Source of the DNA: Lignipirellula cremea
Lineage (GTDB): Bacteria; Planctomycetota; Planctomycetia; Pirellulales; Pirellulaceae
DNA: 64,000 nucleotides
Reading direction: 5' to 3'
Assembly (NCBI RefSeq): GCF_007751035.1
Contig: NZ_CP036433.1
Location: forward strand, 186,001-250,000
Position 1 is the first letter of the stretch. The number at the start of each line of letters is the position of its first letter. The position numbers and the translations under genes were made by a program. Below the pieces are notes generated by a model. The model worked only from the letters and a program-made list of their open reading frames with translations, did not search any database and was not told the DNA's origin. This document shows, piece by piece, positions 33,723 through 43,213 of the stretch.

Positions 33723-36167
33723 TCACTTGGTGCGGAAGGGATCGCTGGCGACGATCGCCAGCACCAAGCGGGAAAGTTTATAGCCGTCTTCCTTGGTGCG
33801 GTTGGCAATTGCCTCAATCACCGGTTCGTCGGTAAAGTCGAGCGGGCGGCCCAGGGCGTACATCAGCAGCTTCTCGCTGACGCAGCGGGCAACATCGTCG
33901 CGGCGCATAGTCATCAGCCCTTTGAATTCGGCGAATGTCTCAAATTGACCCAGTTCCTTAAGCTCGCCGCTGGCGTCGATCGGCAGACGCGTCTCCTCTT
34001 CTTTCTCGCGCCATTTGCCAATCGCATTGAAGTTTTCGAGCGCGAAACCGAATGGGTCGAGCTTGGCGTGACAACTCGCGCAGGCCGGCATGGACCGATG
34101 GGCCGCCAACCGTTCCCGCAAGGTGGCTCCTGTCGACTCCTTAACCGGCGGAACGTCGTTCGGCGGCGGAGGCAGCGGATCGCCCAATAGATTCTCTAGG
34201 ATGAAGGCGCCCCGCTTCATTGGCAGCGTGCGGATGCCGTCGGAAGTCAGCGTAAGGATGCTGGCCTGCCCCAACAGGCCGCCGCGCTGCTCGGTTTCTT
34301 CAAGGGACACACGACGAAATTCGTAGCCGCTGACCCCTTCGATGCCGTAAAAGTAAGCCAGCCGCCCGTTGAGCATAGCGAAGTCCGAGTCGATCAAGTT
34401 CGTCACCGGCAAGTCGTTTTGCAGCAGATGTAGGAAGAACAGCTCTGTCTCTTTCCGCATCGATTCCTGCAGCGTCTCTTCCCACTCGACAAATTTCCGC
34501 GAGTCCGGCGCCATCTGACCCAACGTGCGCAGCATGAGCCACTGGCCAGTGAAGTTCTCGGCGAAGCGCGCCGCCCGGGGGTGAAGCATCATCCGGCGAG
34601 CTTGCGTAAGGAGCGTTTTCTCTTCGTGCAGCCGGCCGGTCTTAGCCAGCGAGTAAAGCTCTTCGTCTGGCGGACCGCTCCAAAGAAAGTAGGAGAGCCG
34701 AGCAGCCAGTTCATAATCGTCCAGCGGTTGCGGACCCTCCGCGGAGGCGGGTTCCTCTTCGACCAGAAACAGGAATTCCGGCGTCGCGAGAATCGCCTGC
34801 ATCACCAGCTTGACCGCCGTTTCAAATTCGTCGCCGGCGTCACGGCGTGTTTGGTAGAAGGCCAGGAATTGATCCATCCGCGATGAGGTGGGCGGACGTC
34901 GGAACGCCTTCTCGGCGAAGCGGGCGATGATCTCGCGGGCGTCTTCTTCTGAGTCTTCGGCGCCGCCGAAGTACTCGTGCCAGGCCGGCGACGGCCAGTC
35001 CTCGACGATGGGCCCTTCGATTTCAAGCGACTCCACCATGATCCGCGGGGCCGCCGCGCCGCGCTTGTAAAAGTACCTGTTGCCCATCACCGCCGCCTCG
35101 AAACGAAGCGTCGAAAAGTGCGGCTGGGCGAACGCTTCCATCTCGTAGATTCGAAATTCCGGCGTCAAGTCGACGGTCATCACCGGCTGATCGACGTTCG
35201 GCGGGCTTGTCGTCAGCGTCACCGACAACATCGGCAGGTCGCCGCGGCTGTTGGCGATAGCCCGGACGCGAAAGCGGAGGCGGTAAAGTCCGGCCGGGCG
35301 GCCGCCCCACTGGACGTTTCCCATGTTGCTGAATTCGACGCCTTCGTCCCGGTACTCAGTTTGGCTAGTGGTTCCAAATCGAATTGTGCGAGTCAAATCT
35401 ACATCCGGTACGGCCGACATTACCTCTTTCTTCTGGCGCTCGTATTCCGCCTTGGGAATGACCTTGCCGTTTGTTTCCTGCCGCCAGGCCCGGACGGCGT
35501 CGTTTGCGCGGTAAAAGTCCACCGCATCCATGGCGAGGATGCGAGTCAGCTCCTGCTGCGGCCGGCGGCCGCTGGGAAAAGCCAGGTCCATCACGCGTGC
35601 TGCGTTCTCGACATACACCCGCATCTGCACCGGCGAGATGTTCAGCGCCGAGCCGATGTTGTCGAAGCCATGATAGGTATCGTCCTCGGGTAAGTCGCGG
35701 GCGGTGTCGATCGCCGGATGAAGGTCAAGTAGTTCGCGCAGCGTCTCGCGATACTCGGCTCGATTCAGGCGTCGCATGACATGGCCGGTGTGGCTGGAGG
35801 CCTCCCGAGCGAGCCGCAGTTCTTCGTTGATCCAGTCGAGCAGCATCACCCGCTGCTCCGCGGCGGGTTGAGGTTCATCCTTGGGCGGCATCTCGTTTTT
35901 GACAATGCGATCCCGAAGTTCGAGCCAGACGTTCGCGAATTCGGGCTTGGAACCGATCGGCCCTAATCGGTCGACGCGCAGCCCACCTTCTTCCCGGTCG
36001 GGTCCGTGGCAGCGGACGCAGTGGCTACGCAGAAACGGCTGTATTTCTTGCCCAAAGCTGGCGGCATGCTCGTCGGCCGACAACGTTGCCGCGCCGAAGG
36101 CGATCAACGACGTCGCCGACGCAGCCAAGTAAAGGATTCTCACCGCGCTACTATTCTTGATCGCCAC
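33723..36167 (-). CDS. DUF1592-family planctomycete cytochrome c-like protein
   Basis: An 814-residue secreted protein starting at GTG (36167) with GGAGG four to five bases upstream, which fixes the start although it overlaps the FecR gene by 17 bases. Signal peptide about 10-31, haem c site C50-V-R-C-H54, DUF1587 at about 130-195 (VMRRLNRAEYRETLRELLDL), DUF1595 about 405-465, DUF1592 about 480-605 (DDYELAARLSYFLWSGPPDE), DUF1588 with CASCHAKLDPFGFALE, DUF1585 at the end. The overlap with the anti-sigma gene indicates that this DUF1592/DUF1552 module is directly regulated by the ECF/FecR pair. Confidence 0.92.
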   Translation of the reverse strand: MAIKNSSAVRILYLAASATSLIAFGAATLSADEHAASFGQEIQPFLRSHCVRCHGPDREEGGLRVDRLGPIGSKPEFANVWLELRDRIVKNEMPPKDEPQPAAEQRVMLLDWINEELRLAREASSHTGHVMRRLNRAEYRETLRELLDLHPAIDTARDLPEDDTYHGFDNIGSALNISPVQMRVYVENAARVMDLAFPSGRRPQQELTRILAMDAVDFYRANDAVRAWRQETNGKVIPKAEYERQKKEVMSAVPDVDLTRTIRFGTTSQTEYRDEGVEFSNMGNVQWGGRPAGLYRLRFRVRAIANSRGDLPMLSVTLTTSPPNVDQPVMTVDLTPEFRIYEMEAFAQPHFSTLRFEAAVMGNRYFYKRGAAAPRIMVESLEIEGPIVEDWPSPAWHEYFGGAEDSEEDAREIIARFAEKAFRRPPTSSRMDQFLAFYQTRRDAGDEFETAVKLVMQAILATPEFLFLVEEEPASAEGPQPLDDYELAARLSYFLWSGPPDEELYSLAKTGRLHEEKTLLTQARRMMLHPRAARFAENFTGQWLMLRTLGQMAPDSRKFVEWEETLQESMRKETELFFLHLLQNDLPVTNLIDSDFAMLNGRLAYFYGIEGVSGYEFRRVSLEETEQRGGLLGQASILTLTSDGIRTLPMKRGAFILENLLGDPLPPPPNDVPPVKESTGATLRERLAAHRSMPACASCHAKLDPFGFALENFNAIGKWREKEEETRLPIDASGELKELGQFETFAEFKGLMTMRRDDVARCVSEKLLMYALGRPLDFTDEPVIEAIANRTKEDGYKLSRLVLAIVASDPFRTK

Positions 36168-37488
36168 TAATCACCTCCACACCTTCGATTTCCAACCCCG
36201 AGTCCGCGCCTTGGGTATAAACGACGATGCAATTCAGCACCAAGCCGTCGGCGGACGGAGCAACTCTCCCCACCCGTTGCGGCGTGAGATCCGCCACACG
36301 AACGTCCAATGTCCATTGCGAATCTTGGGCGGGCTTCTCTGTAAAAAAGTAGTTACCAGCGAAACCGCCTTCTCGGCCGCCGACTCCGAGCATGCAGACG
36401 ACGCGCGCTGGCTGCTCTAAATGTCCGTGCACACGTACGCGCGTATTCGACTGCAGCAACAACGGCTGGGGGGCATTCCCGTTAACGCGCAGCTTGACCC
36501 GATGCAGCCGAAGCGTCTTTCCGCTCTTCCGCTGATGCAATTTCGGCGCGGCGCGCAAGCGAGCTGGTTGCTGATCTGCGGCGGGAAGCCACTGCCCCTC
36601 GGCTCCCATGGGCCGGGCCGTCAAATCGCTCTCCCACGAGTAGCAGAATTTCGATAGCTGCAGCGGAGCGAGTTCTTCTTCCGGATGGAGCGAAGCCACC
36701 ACCTGGTGATCCGCCGAAACTTCGACCACCCTGCCATCGACCCGGCGGGTCAGGCGGACCTCGCCTTCGTTCACGGCGAGCAATGTCGCCGTATCGACCG
36801 AGTCGACATCGAAGCGGGTTCCGAGCACTTCCAGCAGCGCTGTCGGCGTCTCGATCAGAAAGGGCTTGCCGGCGGGTTGCTGCTGAATGTCGGCCGAGAG
36901 GCTGCCAACGTCGAGATGAACCCTCTTCTGTCCGTCTTGCTCCGAAATGGTCGCCTTGCTTGCGCCGACCAGAATGATCCGCGAGCCATCGCGGAATCGG
37001 AACGCGACGGAGGCGGCGTCGCTCTGGGTCTCCATCACGCCGCCGGGCAGCATTGCGTTGGCTTGTAGGGCGTCGACGACCTCGCCTCCGCGGCCCACAA
37101 AGCGCACGTCTCCGGCGATCGAATCCACCTGCACAATTTGCTGGTCGTCTACTTCGTGTGAAAGGAAAAAGACCCCCAGCGCGGCGACCGCCAGCAGACC
37201 GCCCGCCATCGCAGCCAACCAGCGGCGCAAAACCGGCGACTTCCGCTCGCTGCCGCTTTGCTCGGCGACTTCCACCTCAGGGGATGGCAGCCAATCCGTC
37301 GCTCCTTCCTGTTGCTCGGCGATGGCGATCGCCTCCAGCGCCAGGTCGCACATCTCGCTCCGCAACGATTCGCTTTCGGCCAACTGGCGCGAAAGTTCGC
37401 CGCACTGCGCTTCGTCGCAGTCGCCGCCGGCGTACTGGATCAGCAGATCCAGCGGATCGAAGCAGTCGTTGTGCGTGTGTTCTTTCAT
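36151..37488 (-). CDS. FecR-type anti-sigma/sigma-regulator membrane protein
   Basis: A 445-residue protein with an N-terminal cytoplasmic domain (1-85), one transmembrane helix (about 91-109, LAAMAGGLLAVAALGVFFL) and an outer FecR domain (about 120-290: FRDGSRIILVGASKATISEQ, LLEVLGTRFDVDSVDTATLL, AVNEGEVRLTRRVDGRVVEV). The C-terminal 150 residues are beta-rich and resemble a sugar-binding or jelly-roll domain, which could sense a ligand. Start at 37488 overlaps the sigma stop (ATGA); the open frame to 38022 is noise over the sigma gene. Expected to sequester the sigma factor and release it on an outside signal. Confidence 0.88.
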   Translation of the reverse strand: MKEHTHNDCFDPLDLLIQYAGGDCDEAQCGELSRQLAESESLRSEMCDLALEAIAIAEQQEGATDWLPSPEVEVAEQSGSERKSPVLRRWLAAMAGGLLAVAALGVFFLSHEVDDQQIVQVDSIAGDVRFVGRGGEVVDALQANAMLPGGVMETQSDAASVAFRFRDGSRIILVGASKATISEQDGQKRVHLDVGSLSADIQQQPAGKPFLIETPTALLEVLGTRFDVDSVDTATLLAVNEGEVRLTRRVDGRVVEVSADHQVVASLHPEEELAPLQLSKFCYSWESDLTARPMGAEGQWLPAADQQPARLRAAPKLHQRKSGKTLRLHRVKLRVNGNAPQPLLLQSNTRVRVHGHLEQPARVVCMLGVGGREGGFAGNYFFTEKPAQDSQWTLDVRVADLTPQRVGRVAPSADGLVLNCIVVYTQGADSGLEIEGVEVISGDQE

Positions 37489-37994
37489 GCGTTCTCCAGG
37501 CACCGTTCGACACAATCCCGCAGGGCCAGATGGATTCTCCGCAAAGCTTGATAGACGGCGTCGACCGTCATCTCTAGCAAATCGGCGATCTCTTGGCCGG
37601 CCCGCCGCCGGTGATACCGGAGATCGACGATCCGCCGAGAACGCGGCGGCAACTTCTCGACGCAGGACTTGAGGGCGTCGAGCCGCTCGGCCAGGGCCGA
37701 GTCGCCACGGCGATCGAGTTCGGCGTCGAGCAGGTCGAGCGAACTCTCGTCGATCACTCGCGCCCGCACCTGGTGTTTCCGCAAATGATCGATCGCCAAA
37801 CGCCGCGCGGTCACTCTCGCCCAAGCGATGGCGTGCTCTTCGTCCTGAAACGATTCCGCTTCGTGCACCGCCCGCAACAACGTCACCTGGAAAATGTCCT
37901 CGATGGCGTGCGTATCGCGGAGCACCGGCCACATTCCGGCTGACAGACGCAAGCGAGCATCCAAGAGAGTTTTTAGCAACGTTTCCTGGTTCAC
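37485..37994 (-). CDS. ECF-type sigma factor
   Basis: A 169-residue sigma-70 family ECF factor. Region 2 at about 20-75 (AIEDIFQVTLLRAVHEAESF, AIAWARVTARRLAIDHLRKH), region 4 at about 110-160 (LPPRSRRIVDLRYHRRRAGQ, EIADLLEMTVDAVYQALRRI). It is followed by the FecR-type regulator with an ATGA overlap and then by the DUF1592 and DUF1552 genes. It is a different subfamily from the sigma factor at 20093-20656. No gene is seen between it and the sulfatase upstream (37995-38177). Confidence 0.9.
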   Translation of the reverse strand: MNQETLLKTLLDARLRLSAGMWPVLRDTHAIEDIFQVTLLRAVHEAESFQDEEHAIAWARVTARRLAIDHLRKHQVRARVIDESSLDLLDAELDRRGDSALAERLDALKSCVEKLPPRSRRIVDLRYHRRRAGQEIADLLEMTVDAVYQALRRIHLALRDCVERCLENA

Positions 37995-38177
37995 TGCGGC
38001 GCCGCCTGTGCCGAGAATTCAAGTCAAGCTCGTCTACCTATCAACACGCATGAATCGACGGAATCTGACATTGTTTTCTCAAAGAAATTCCGGCGTTGCT
38101 TCACCGAGCGCAATTTGCGGGAGCCGTCCGTCTGCGTAAGCGGTTTGTCACACATGGGTTAGGTTGGAATTGGCTCG

Positions 38178-39695
38178 CTAGCGAGCATCTTGCCCCGCGG
38201 TCATCGATGGGGGAAAGGGCGCCCAACCGGAGGCTTCTGGGTCGCGAAATTCCTTGGCCGATCCGTTCCAGCCTCGTTGCAGCGGTATGCTTTCGCCGCC
38301 GGTTTCCGCCAAGAGTTCGAAGAGCCGCTTGTCCATGGCGATCGCCCGCTGATGATGGGGCGGATCGTGAAACAAGCTCTTCAGTTCCTGCGGGTCGTTT
38401 TCCAAATCGTATAGTTCGGGGACGTCCCACAGTCCATACGCCCGCACGTACTTCCAGCGGGGCGTGATCAAGGCGTGCAGGGTGGGCGTCGACGGCGCCC
38501 AGCGCTCCCAAAAGTATTCGTAGAGCAACTCTTCCCGCCAGTCGGTTACGGCTTGGCCGCGAGCCAGGGGCAGCAAGCTGCGGCCTTGATAGTTGTCGGG
38601 GCGCACCACGCAGGCCGCTTCCAGCAAGGTGGGGGCGATGTCGATATTCGCGGCCATCTCTTCCACCACGCGACCGCCGGGCAGCAGCTGGGGGCAGTGC
38701 ATGAGCAGGGGCACTCGGATCGAAGCCTCATAGGCGGTGCGTTTGTCGATCAAGCCCTGTTCGCCCCAGAGGTGGCCGTTGTCGCCCATGTAGACGATCA
38801 AAGTCGAATCGAGCTGGCCGCTTTCGCGGAGGTAGTCGAGTAGCCGCCCGGTGCTTTCGTCCACGGAGCAAAGCGTCTCGCAGTAGCGGCGATAGATATC
38901 GGAGGTCTTGCCGAGCGTGTTGTGGAACGGGAATTCGGCGCCGTGCCAGGAATTTCGCTGGTTGCGCGCCCACATCGGCTTGAGCTTGTCGAGCTTTGTC
39001 CCTTGCGTCGTGGGGAACGGTTCAAACACCGCGTCAGCGAATTTTCCCTTATGCCGGTGCGCAGGGCTGAAGTCGTGGTGCACGGCCTTATGCGAAAGAT
39101 ACAGCATCCACGGCCGCTCACTTTTCTCTTGTTCCGCCAGCCACTTTAGAGCGTAGTCGGTTAGCTCGTCGGTAATGTACTTCGTCTGCGGCAGACGGCG
39201 TCCGTTGACGTTGAGCTGCGCCGTTCCCCCATCGGGCAGATCGGGAAAGTAGTGTCCTTGCCCGACAAAGCTGACCCAGTGGTCCCAGCCCCGGCGGGGT
39301 TCATCGGAAGCGTGGCCCATGTGCCACTTGCCGATGAAAGCGGTCCGGTAGCCAGCATGTTGCAAAGACTCGCTGAAGAAGGTCAGCTTCTCCGGCGCTG
39401 GTGACTGATTGTCGACGACCCGATGCGAGTGCGCGTACACTCCCGTCAAGATAGAAGCCCGGCTGGGAGAGCAGAGCGAGGTGGTGACGAAAGCGTTCTT
39501 GAAGCGCACTCCGCCCGCCGCCAAAGCATCAGCCGCTGACGTCTGGAGAAACGGATGCCCCGCACAGCTCATCGCGTCGTGCCGCTGATCGTCAACCAGA
39601 ATGAATATCATGTTCCGGCGCGAAGACTCGGCGGCGAAAAGCGGTCGACAGTTTATCAGCAGAGTCAGCAGCAGGAAGAGATATTTTAGCTTCAT
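38178..39695 (-). CDS. Secreted sulfatase (choline-sulfatase/iduronate-sulfatase type)
   Basis: A 505-residue sulfatase. The ATG at 39695 gives a signal peptide (KYLFLLLTLLINCRPLFAAE). Motifs: FILVDDQRHDAMSCAG (about 31-46), formylglycine signature C75-S-P-S-R79 in LCSPSRASILTG, YRTAFIGKWHMGH, VYMGDNGHLWGEQGLIDKRT and EASIRVPLLMHCP. The closing 'ELYDLENDPQELKSL' is usual for this class. It likely removes sulfate from an exported glycan substrate. It leads the minus-strand series that continues with the ECF sigma/FecR genes 183 bases downstream, and may have its own promoter. Confidence 0.93.
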   Translation of the reverse strand: MKLKYLFLLLTLLINCRPLFAAESSRRNMIFILVDDQRHDAMSCAGHPFLQTSAADALAAGGVRFKNAFVTTSLCSPSRASILTGVYAHSHRVVDNQSPAPEKLTFFSESLQHAGYRTAFIGKWHMGHASDEPRRGWDHWVSFVGQGHYFPDLPDGGTAQLNVNGRRLPQTKYITDELTDYALKWLAEQEKSERPWMLYLSHKAVHHDFSPAHRHKGKFADAVFEPFPTTQGTKLDKLKPMWARNQRNSWHGAEFPFHNTLGKTSDIYRRYCETLCSVDESTGRLLDYLRESGQLDSTLIVYMGDNGHLWGEQGLIDKRTAYEASIRVPLLMHCPQLLPGGRVVEEMAANIDIAPTLLEAACVVRPDNYQGRSLLPLARGQAVTDWREELLYEYFWERWAPSTPTLHALITPRWKYVRAYGLWDVPELYDLENDPQELKSLFHDPPHHQRAIAMDKRLFELLAETGGESIPLQRGWNGSAKEFRDPEASGWAPFPPSMTAGQDAR

Positions 39696-39746
39696 GAGTA
39701 TCCGCCTGTCGTCGTGAATTCGCCAGCAGTTTACGCTAGCAGGCAT

Positions 39747-40153
39747 GGGTCGATCCGATGGCTAGGCCACTGCTATCTTAGCAGGAATGGTCCGCCCGGC
39801 CAGCGAACGCCGCTGGATCTTCGGACCTTGGTGCGTCTTGCCTTTCGGCTGCTTGCTGCTACCATCGACGTGTGACGCGTCGATTCTCTCAATCAACGCT
39901 TATCATGTCCTGCTGAACACAGCTTCTCGCACGAAGGTTTTCGGCGACGCTCACGTTGGTCTTCACCGCAAGCGGTTCGGCACAATGTCGCTGTATGGAT
40001 ACTCGCAGCAGGAGAAGCGACTTGCCGCCCGTCAGATGTGGCGTCGATGGCGACAAATGGAAAACTCGGCTGACTTTGACAACCGCTTTCGCCTTGTCGA
40101 TAGACGGCGATATGCTACTTGAGAAGGTCGCCGTGAGTAGCCGGGTCGATTCG
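39747..40153. other. Intergenic stretch without recognised gene
   Basis: About 400 bases between the sulfatase start and the IS1380-type element. A plus-strand open frame (39787-40122) and a minus-strand one exist, but neither shows a family motif, a plausible ribosome-binding site with a signal, or codon use like its neighbours. It may be decayed mobile-element DNA. Confidence 0.4.
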
Positions 40154-40157
40154 CTAG

Positions 40158-42005
40158 GCCTTAACCCAGCGTAGGCCGCTTGATGCGGAGACGAAAAAAC
40201 TCGAAAACCCTCGGCGTTTTTGCGTAAATTGGTGATGCCAATCAAAACAATTACGCACGCCAGAAAGGGTTTTCGAGTGAAGAGAAAGATACGACCAAAA
40301 GCGCAGCGACGCAAGCAGAGAATGCAGCGCAGGATTGATCCCCAGAACGGGTCCGGCCAGTCGCCGATGATCGTTCCCGAGAAAATCGTTTACGAACTGG
40401 CCGACCGCCAGCAAGCGATCGCCGCCGGCGGGCTGGGCGCCCTGGTGCAGACGGCGCGGCGGCTGGACCTGCGTCAGGCGATCAACAATTCGATCACGCT
40501 GCTCAAGCTGCATCGGCCTTACGATGAGGCCGACCATGTGCTCAACATCGCGCTTAACCTGCTGGCCGGCGGCGGTTGTCTGGAGCATCTCGAAGATCGC
40601 CGCTGCGACGAGGCGTATCTCAACGCGCTCGGCGCGGAGCGGATTCCCGATCCGACGACTGCTGGCGACTTCTGCCGCCGCTTTCAAGAGATGGATATCC
40701 TGCGGCTGATGAACGGCTTCAACCAGGTCCGCGAGCGGGTCTGGAAAGAGCAGCCCGACGCGTTCTTCGACTGCGCCATCATCGAGGCCGACGGCACCCA
40801 GGTGCAGACCTCGGCCGAGAAGAAACAGGGCATCGGCATCAACTACAAAGGGGAGTGGGGCTATCATCCGCTGGTCGTTACGCTGGCCAACACGCGTGAG
40901 CCGCTGTTCATCGTCAACCGCAGCGGCAATCGTCCCAGCCATGAAAACGCCGCGTTCTTCTTCGACCTGGCGGTTGAGCGCTGCCGCAAAGCGGGCTTCC
41001 GCAAGGTGGTCCTGCGGGGCGACACGGACTTCGCCCTGACGGAGAACTTCGATCGCTGGAGCGAGCAGAACGTTGAGTTTGTGTTCGGCATCGACGCCAT
41101 GCCCAAGCTGGTCGGAATCGCGAAAACCCTCGCAGAAACCGAGTGGAAAACGCTTCACCGCCGCAAACACAAACCGCCCTCAAGGCGCGCCACACGGCCG
41201 CGTTGTAAAGAACAAATCGTCGAGCAGAACGGCTACCTCAACAAGAAGCTCGTCTCCGAGCAGATCGCCGAGTTCGACTATCAGCCGGGCAAGTGCGGCC
41301 GTTCTTACCGCATCATCGCGCTCAAAAAGGAAGTGCATCAGAAACGCGGCCAGTTGCGGCTGTTCGACCACGAGAAGCCGGTGTACTTCTTCTATATCAC
41401 CAACGCGACAAAGGCTGACAAGTCGGCCCGGCAGGTGGTGCTGGATGCGAACGCGCGCTGCAATCAGGAGAACAACATCGCGCAGCTCAAGCAATGTGCG
41501 TTGTCGGCGCCGCTGGACAACCTGCTGAGCAACTGGGCGTACATGGTGATTGCCTCGCTGGCCTGGAGCTTGAAAGCCTGGGCGGCGCTGAGTATCCAGC
41601 CTGCCGGCAACGGCGAATCGAGGGCGGAACAAACGCGCCAGAAGGCCGCACTGCTGGCGATGGACTTCACGACGTTTCGTGATAGGGTGCTGATGGTCCC
41701 GGCGCAGATCATTCGCAGCGGCCGGCAGATCGTCTATCGGTTGCTGAGCTATCGTCCGACGCTGGACTACCTGCTGTTGATCGTGCGAAACGTCCATCGC
41801 CCGCTCCGCTGTTGACGACGCCTCCCCCGAAGTCAGCGTCCGGACGCGCTGACGCCGCCGCCACGCCTCACCCCGAAAGCCGCCCCACATGCCCGACGCC
41901 TCAATCCAACCATCCCCCACCAGCGCCGCTGGACCGCAAACACCTGCGCGAGCCCCAGCCCACAAAATCACGCCAGGCCAGAACCGCCATACGCTTGTTT
42001 AAGGG
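40158..42005. mobile_element. IS1380-family insertion sequence with CTAG target duplication
   Basis: A 1848-bp element. The left end GCCTTAACCCAGCGTAGGCC and the reverse complement of the right end CCCTTAAACAAGCGTATGGC form imperfect terminal inverted repeats (about 22 of 28 matching). CTAG stands directly outside both ends (40154-40157 and 42006-42009), a 4-bp target duplication as is usual for IS1380 elements. The element holds one full transposase gene and about 190 bp of non-coding DNA at its right end. A left-end remnant of a second copy is at 51562-51735. Confidence 0.85.
40220..41815 (+). CDS. IS1380-family transposase
   Basis: A 531-residue transposase of the IS1380/IS1647 type (DDE, RNase H fold). 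Features: basic N-terminus (RKIRPKAQRRKQRMQRR), EADHVLNIALNLLAGGGCLE, DCAIIEADGTQVQTSAEKKQ (first Asp region), KVVLRGDTDFALTENFDRWS (second Asp) and the glutamate region NARCNQENNIAQLKQCALSA; C-terminal helical segment LLSNWAYMVIASLAWSLKAW. The frame is uninterrupted, and full length is usual, so the element may still be active. A start at 40235 (MPIKTITHARKGF) is an equally good alternative. Confidence 0.92.
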   Translation: MRKLVMPIKTITHARKGFRVKRKIRPKAQRRKQRMQRRIDPQNGSGQSPMIVPEKIVYELADRQQAIAAGGLGALVQTARRLDLRQAINNSITLLKLHRPYDEADHVLNIALNLLAGGGCLEHLEDRRCDEAYLNALGAERIPDPTTAGDFCRRFQEMDILRLMNGFNQVRERVWKEQPDAFFDCAIIEADGTQVQTSAEKKQGIGINYKGEWGYHPLVVTLANTREPLFIVNRSGNRPSHENAAFFFDLAVERCRKAGFRKVVLRGDTDFALTENFDRWSEQNVEFVFGIDAMPKLVGIAKTLAETEWKTLHRRKHKPPSRRATRPRCKEQIVEQNGYLNKKLVSEQIAEFDYQPGKCGRSYRIIALKKEVHQKRGQLRLFDHEKPVYFFYITNATKADKSARQVVLDANARCNQENNIAQLKQCALSAPLDNLLSNWAYMVIASLAWSLKAWAALSIQPAGNGESRAEQTRQKAALLAMDFTTFRDRVLMVPAQIIRSGRQIVYRLLSYRPTLDYLLLIVRNVHRPLRC

Positions 42006-42034
42006 CTAGGTTCCCCTCCGCAAGAAACAAACCG

Positions 42035-42973
42035 ATGAATACATCCATTCGAATGCCCTTTTCAGTTGGAATGATGCTGTTGGCGTCGGTCTTCGGCGAG
42101 CAGCTTCAGGCAGAGGATCTGCCGGTTCACCCGGACGACCTGAAGATTGTGCGGCGCATCGCCGCCCACGAGAAGTTGGACGCGTTGCCGGTGCCGGCTC
42201 CCCGGGGATGGCCGCAAGTGGAAGCTCCCGTCACGGTGCGTTTTGCGGGAGCCGGAGATCGCAGCCGCCACGCTTTGACGGTCGGTTGCAACGAAGACGG
42301 CCGGGTGACGCATCTGGTGGGCAACGGCCCCTTGCTCTGTAACGAAGCGTTCGCCTGGATCGCCGGCATGCCGGAGTTGAGGGTGATCCGCATCGATCAC
42401 AATATACCCCGGCCGCAGAGTGGGGTCGACCATCAGCTCTACGATGGCTCCGGCCTAATCGCCTTGAAGGATTCAAAGCTGGAAGAGATTAAGATCGGTC
42501 ACGCCTTTGACGACGACGGCATGGCGGCGCTAGCAGAATTGACGTCCCTCCGGGTCGCTTGGATTGGCCATAGCCGAGCTACCGACGCCGGCATCGCGCA
42601 TCTGGCGGCGCACCCGCGTCTCGAGCAGTTCAAGATTAGCTCGCAGGGCCGGCCGAACTGCGTCACCGAGAAATGCCTGGCCACCCTCGCGACGTTGCCA
42701 AAACTGAGGCGGCTTGGTTTGCAAGAGACGTTCGTTACTTACGAGGGCGGACTCAAACATCTGGCGAAACTGACGGGTCAGCTGGAATTCGTATCGTTGA
42801 AAATGACGCTCGTTCTGCCGGCCGATGTGGAAAAGCTCAAGGCCGATCATCCAGGACTGGAAGTGGAAACTTCGACGCCGGCCGAGATTCTGGAAAACCC
42901 CAACGCCCGGGGCGTCGCCCGCTGGGCCAGCCCGGCCGCGGTGAAGTACTTGCAGTCAAGGTCGGCCGAGTGA
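42035..42973 (+). CDS. Secreted leucine-rich-repeat protein
   Basis: A 312-residue LRR protein with a signal peptide (MPFSVGMMLLASVFGEQLQA). LRR-like units lie at about 105-270 (LRVIRIDHNIPRPQSGVDHQ region, LTSLRVAWIGHSRATDAGIA, LPKLRRLGLQETFVTYEGGL). The layout resembles the LRR lipoprotein at 495-1379, including the closing 'GGLKHLAKLTGQLEFVSLKM' module. It begins 25 bases from the IS1380-type right end, so the insertion has cut it from any promoter or operon that lay upstream; transcription may now come from the IS. Confidence 0.8.
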   Translation: MNTSIRMPFSVGMMLLASVFGEQLQAEDLPVHPDDLKIVRRIAAHEKLDALPVPAPRGWPQVEAPVTVRFAGAGDRSRHALTVGCNEDGRVTHLVGNGPLLCNEAFAWIAGMPELRVIRIDHNIPRPQSGVDHQLYDGSGLIALKDSKLEEIKIGHAFDDDGMAALAELTSLRVAWIGHSRATDAGIAHLAAHPRLEQFKISSQGRPNCVTEKCLATLATLPKLRRLGLQETFVTYEGGLKHLAKLTGQLEFVSLKMTLVLPADVEKLKADHPGLEVETSTPAEILENPNARGVARWASPAAVKYLQSRSAE

Positions 42974-43134
42974 CACAATAGCGGGCGAAAGCGACCAAAG
43001 GTCTAGCTGTGCGAATACAGAACTAGAAAACGGCATGCTGTCGGGTAGAGGGAATTCGCTTCCAGTGTGTCGGCGTGCGATATGCGATTCGCACATGCGA
43101 GAACCGCTCTTGCAGGTAGCTCGTGAATCGCTTG

Positions 43135-43213
43135 GCGGCTTGATGTCGCGATGAATCAGCCCCGACTCATGCGCCGCGGCCAGCCCCAGTGCGATTTGCT
43201 GAAGATGTTGCAT
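43135..43213 (-). pseudogene. Serine/threonine protein kinase scrap
   Basis: About 26 codons on the minus strand read MQHLQQIALGLAAAHESGLI followed by HRDIKP, the catalytic-loop start of a Hanks-type (PknB-like) kinase. Downstream of HRDIKP the reading turns into unrelated sequence, and upstream the frame is not kinase-like. It is a dead fragment of a gene lost from this place. Confidence 0.65.

Noticed and set aside
37489-38022. A 178-codon extension of the FecR-type gene
   Set aside because: It overlaps the complete ECF sigma gene in another frame; the ATGA overlap at 37485-37488 gives the true start.
40154-41170. A 338-codon minus-strand open frame
   Set aside because: Antisense to the intact IS1380-type transposase and without recognisable motifs.
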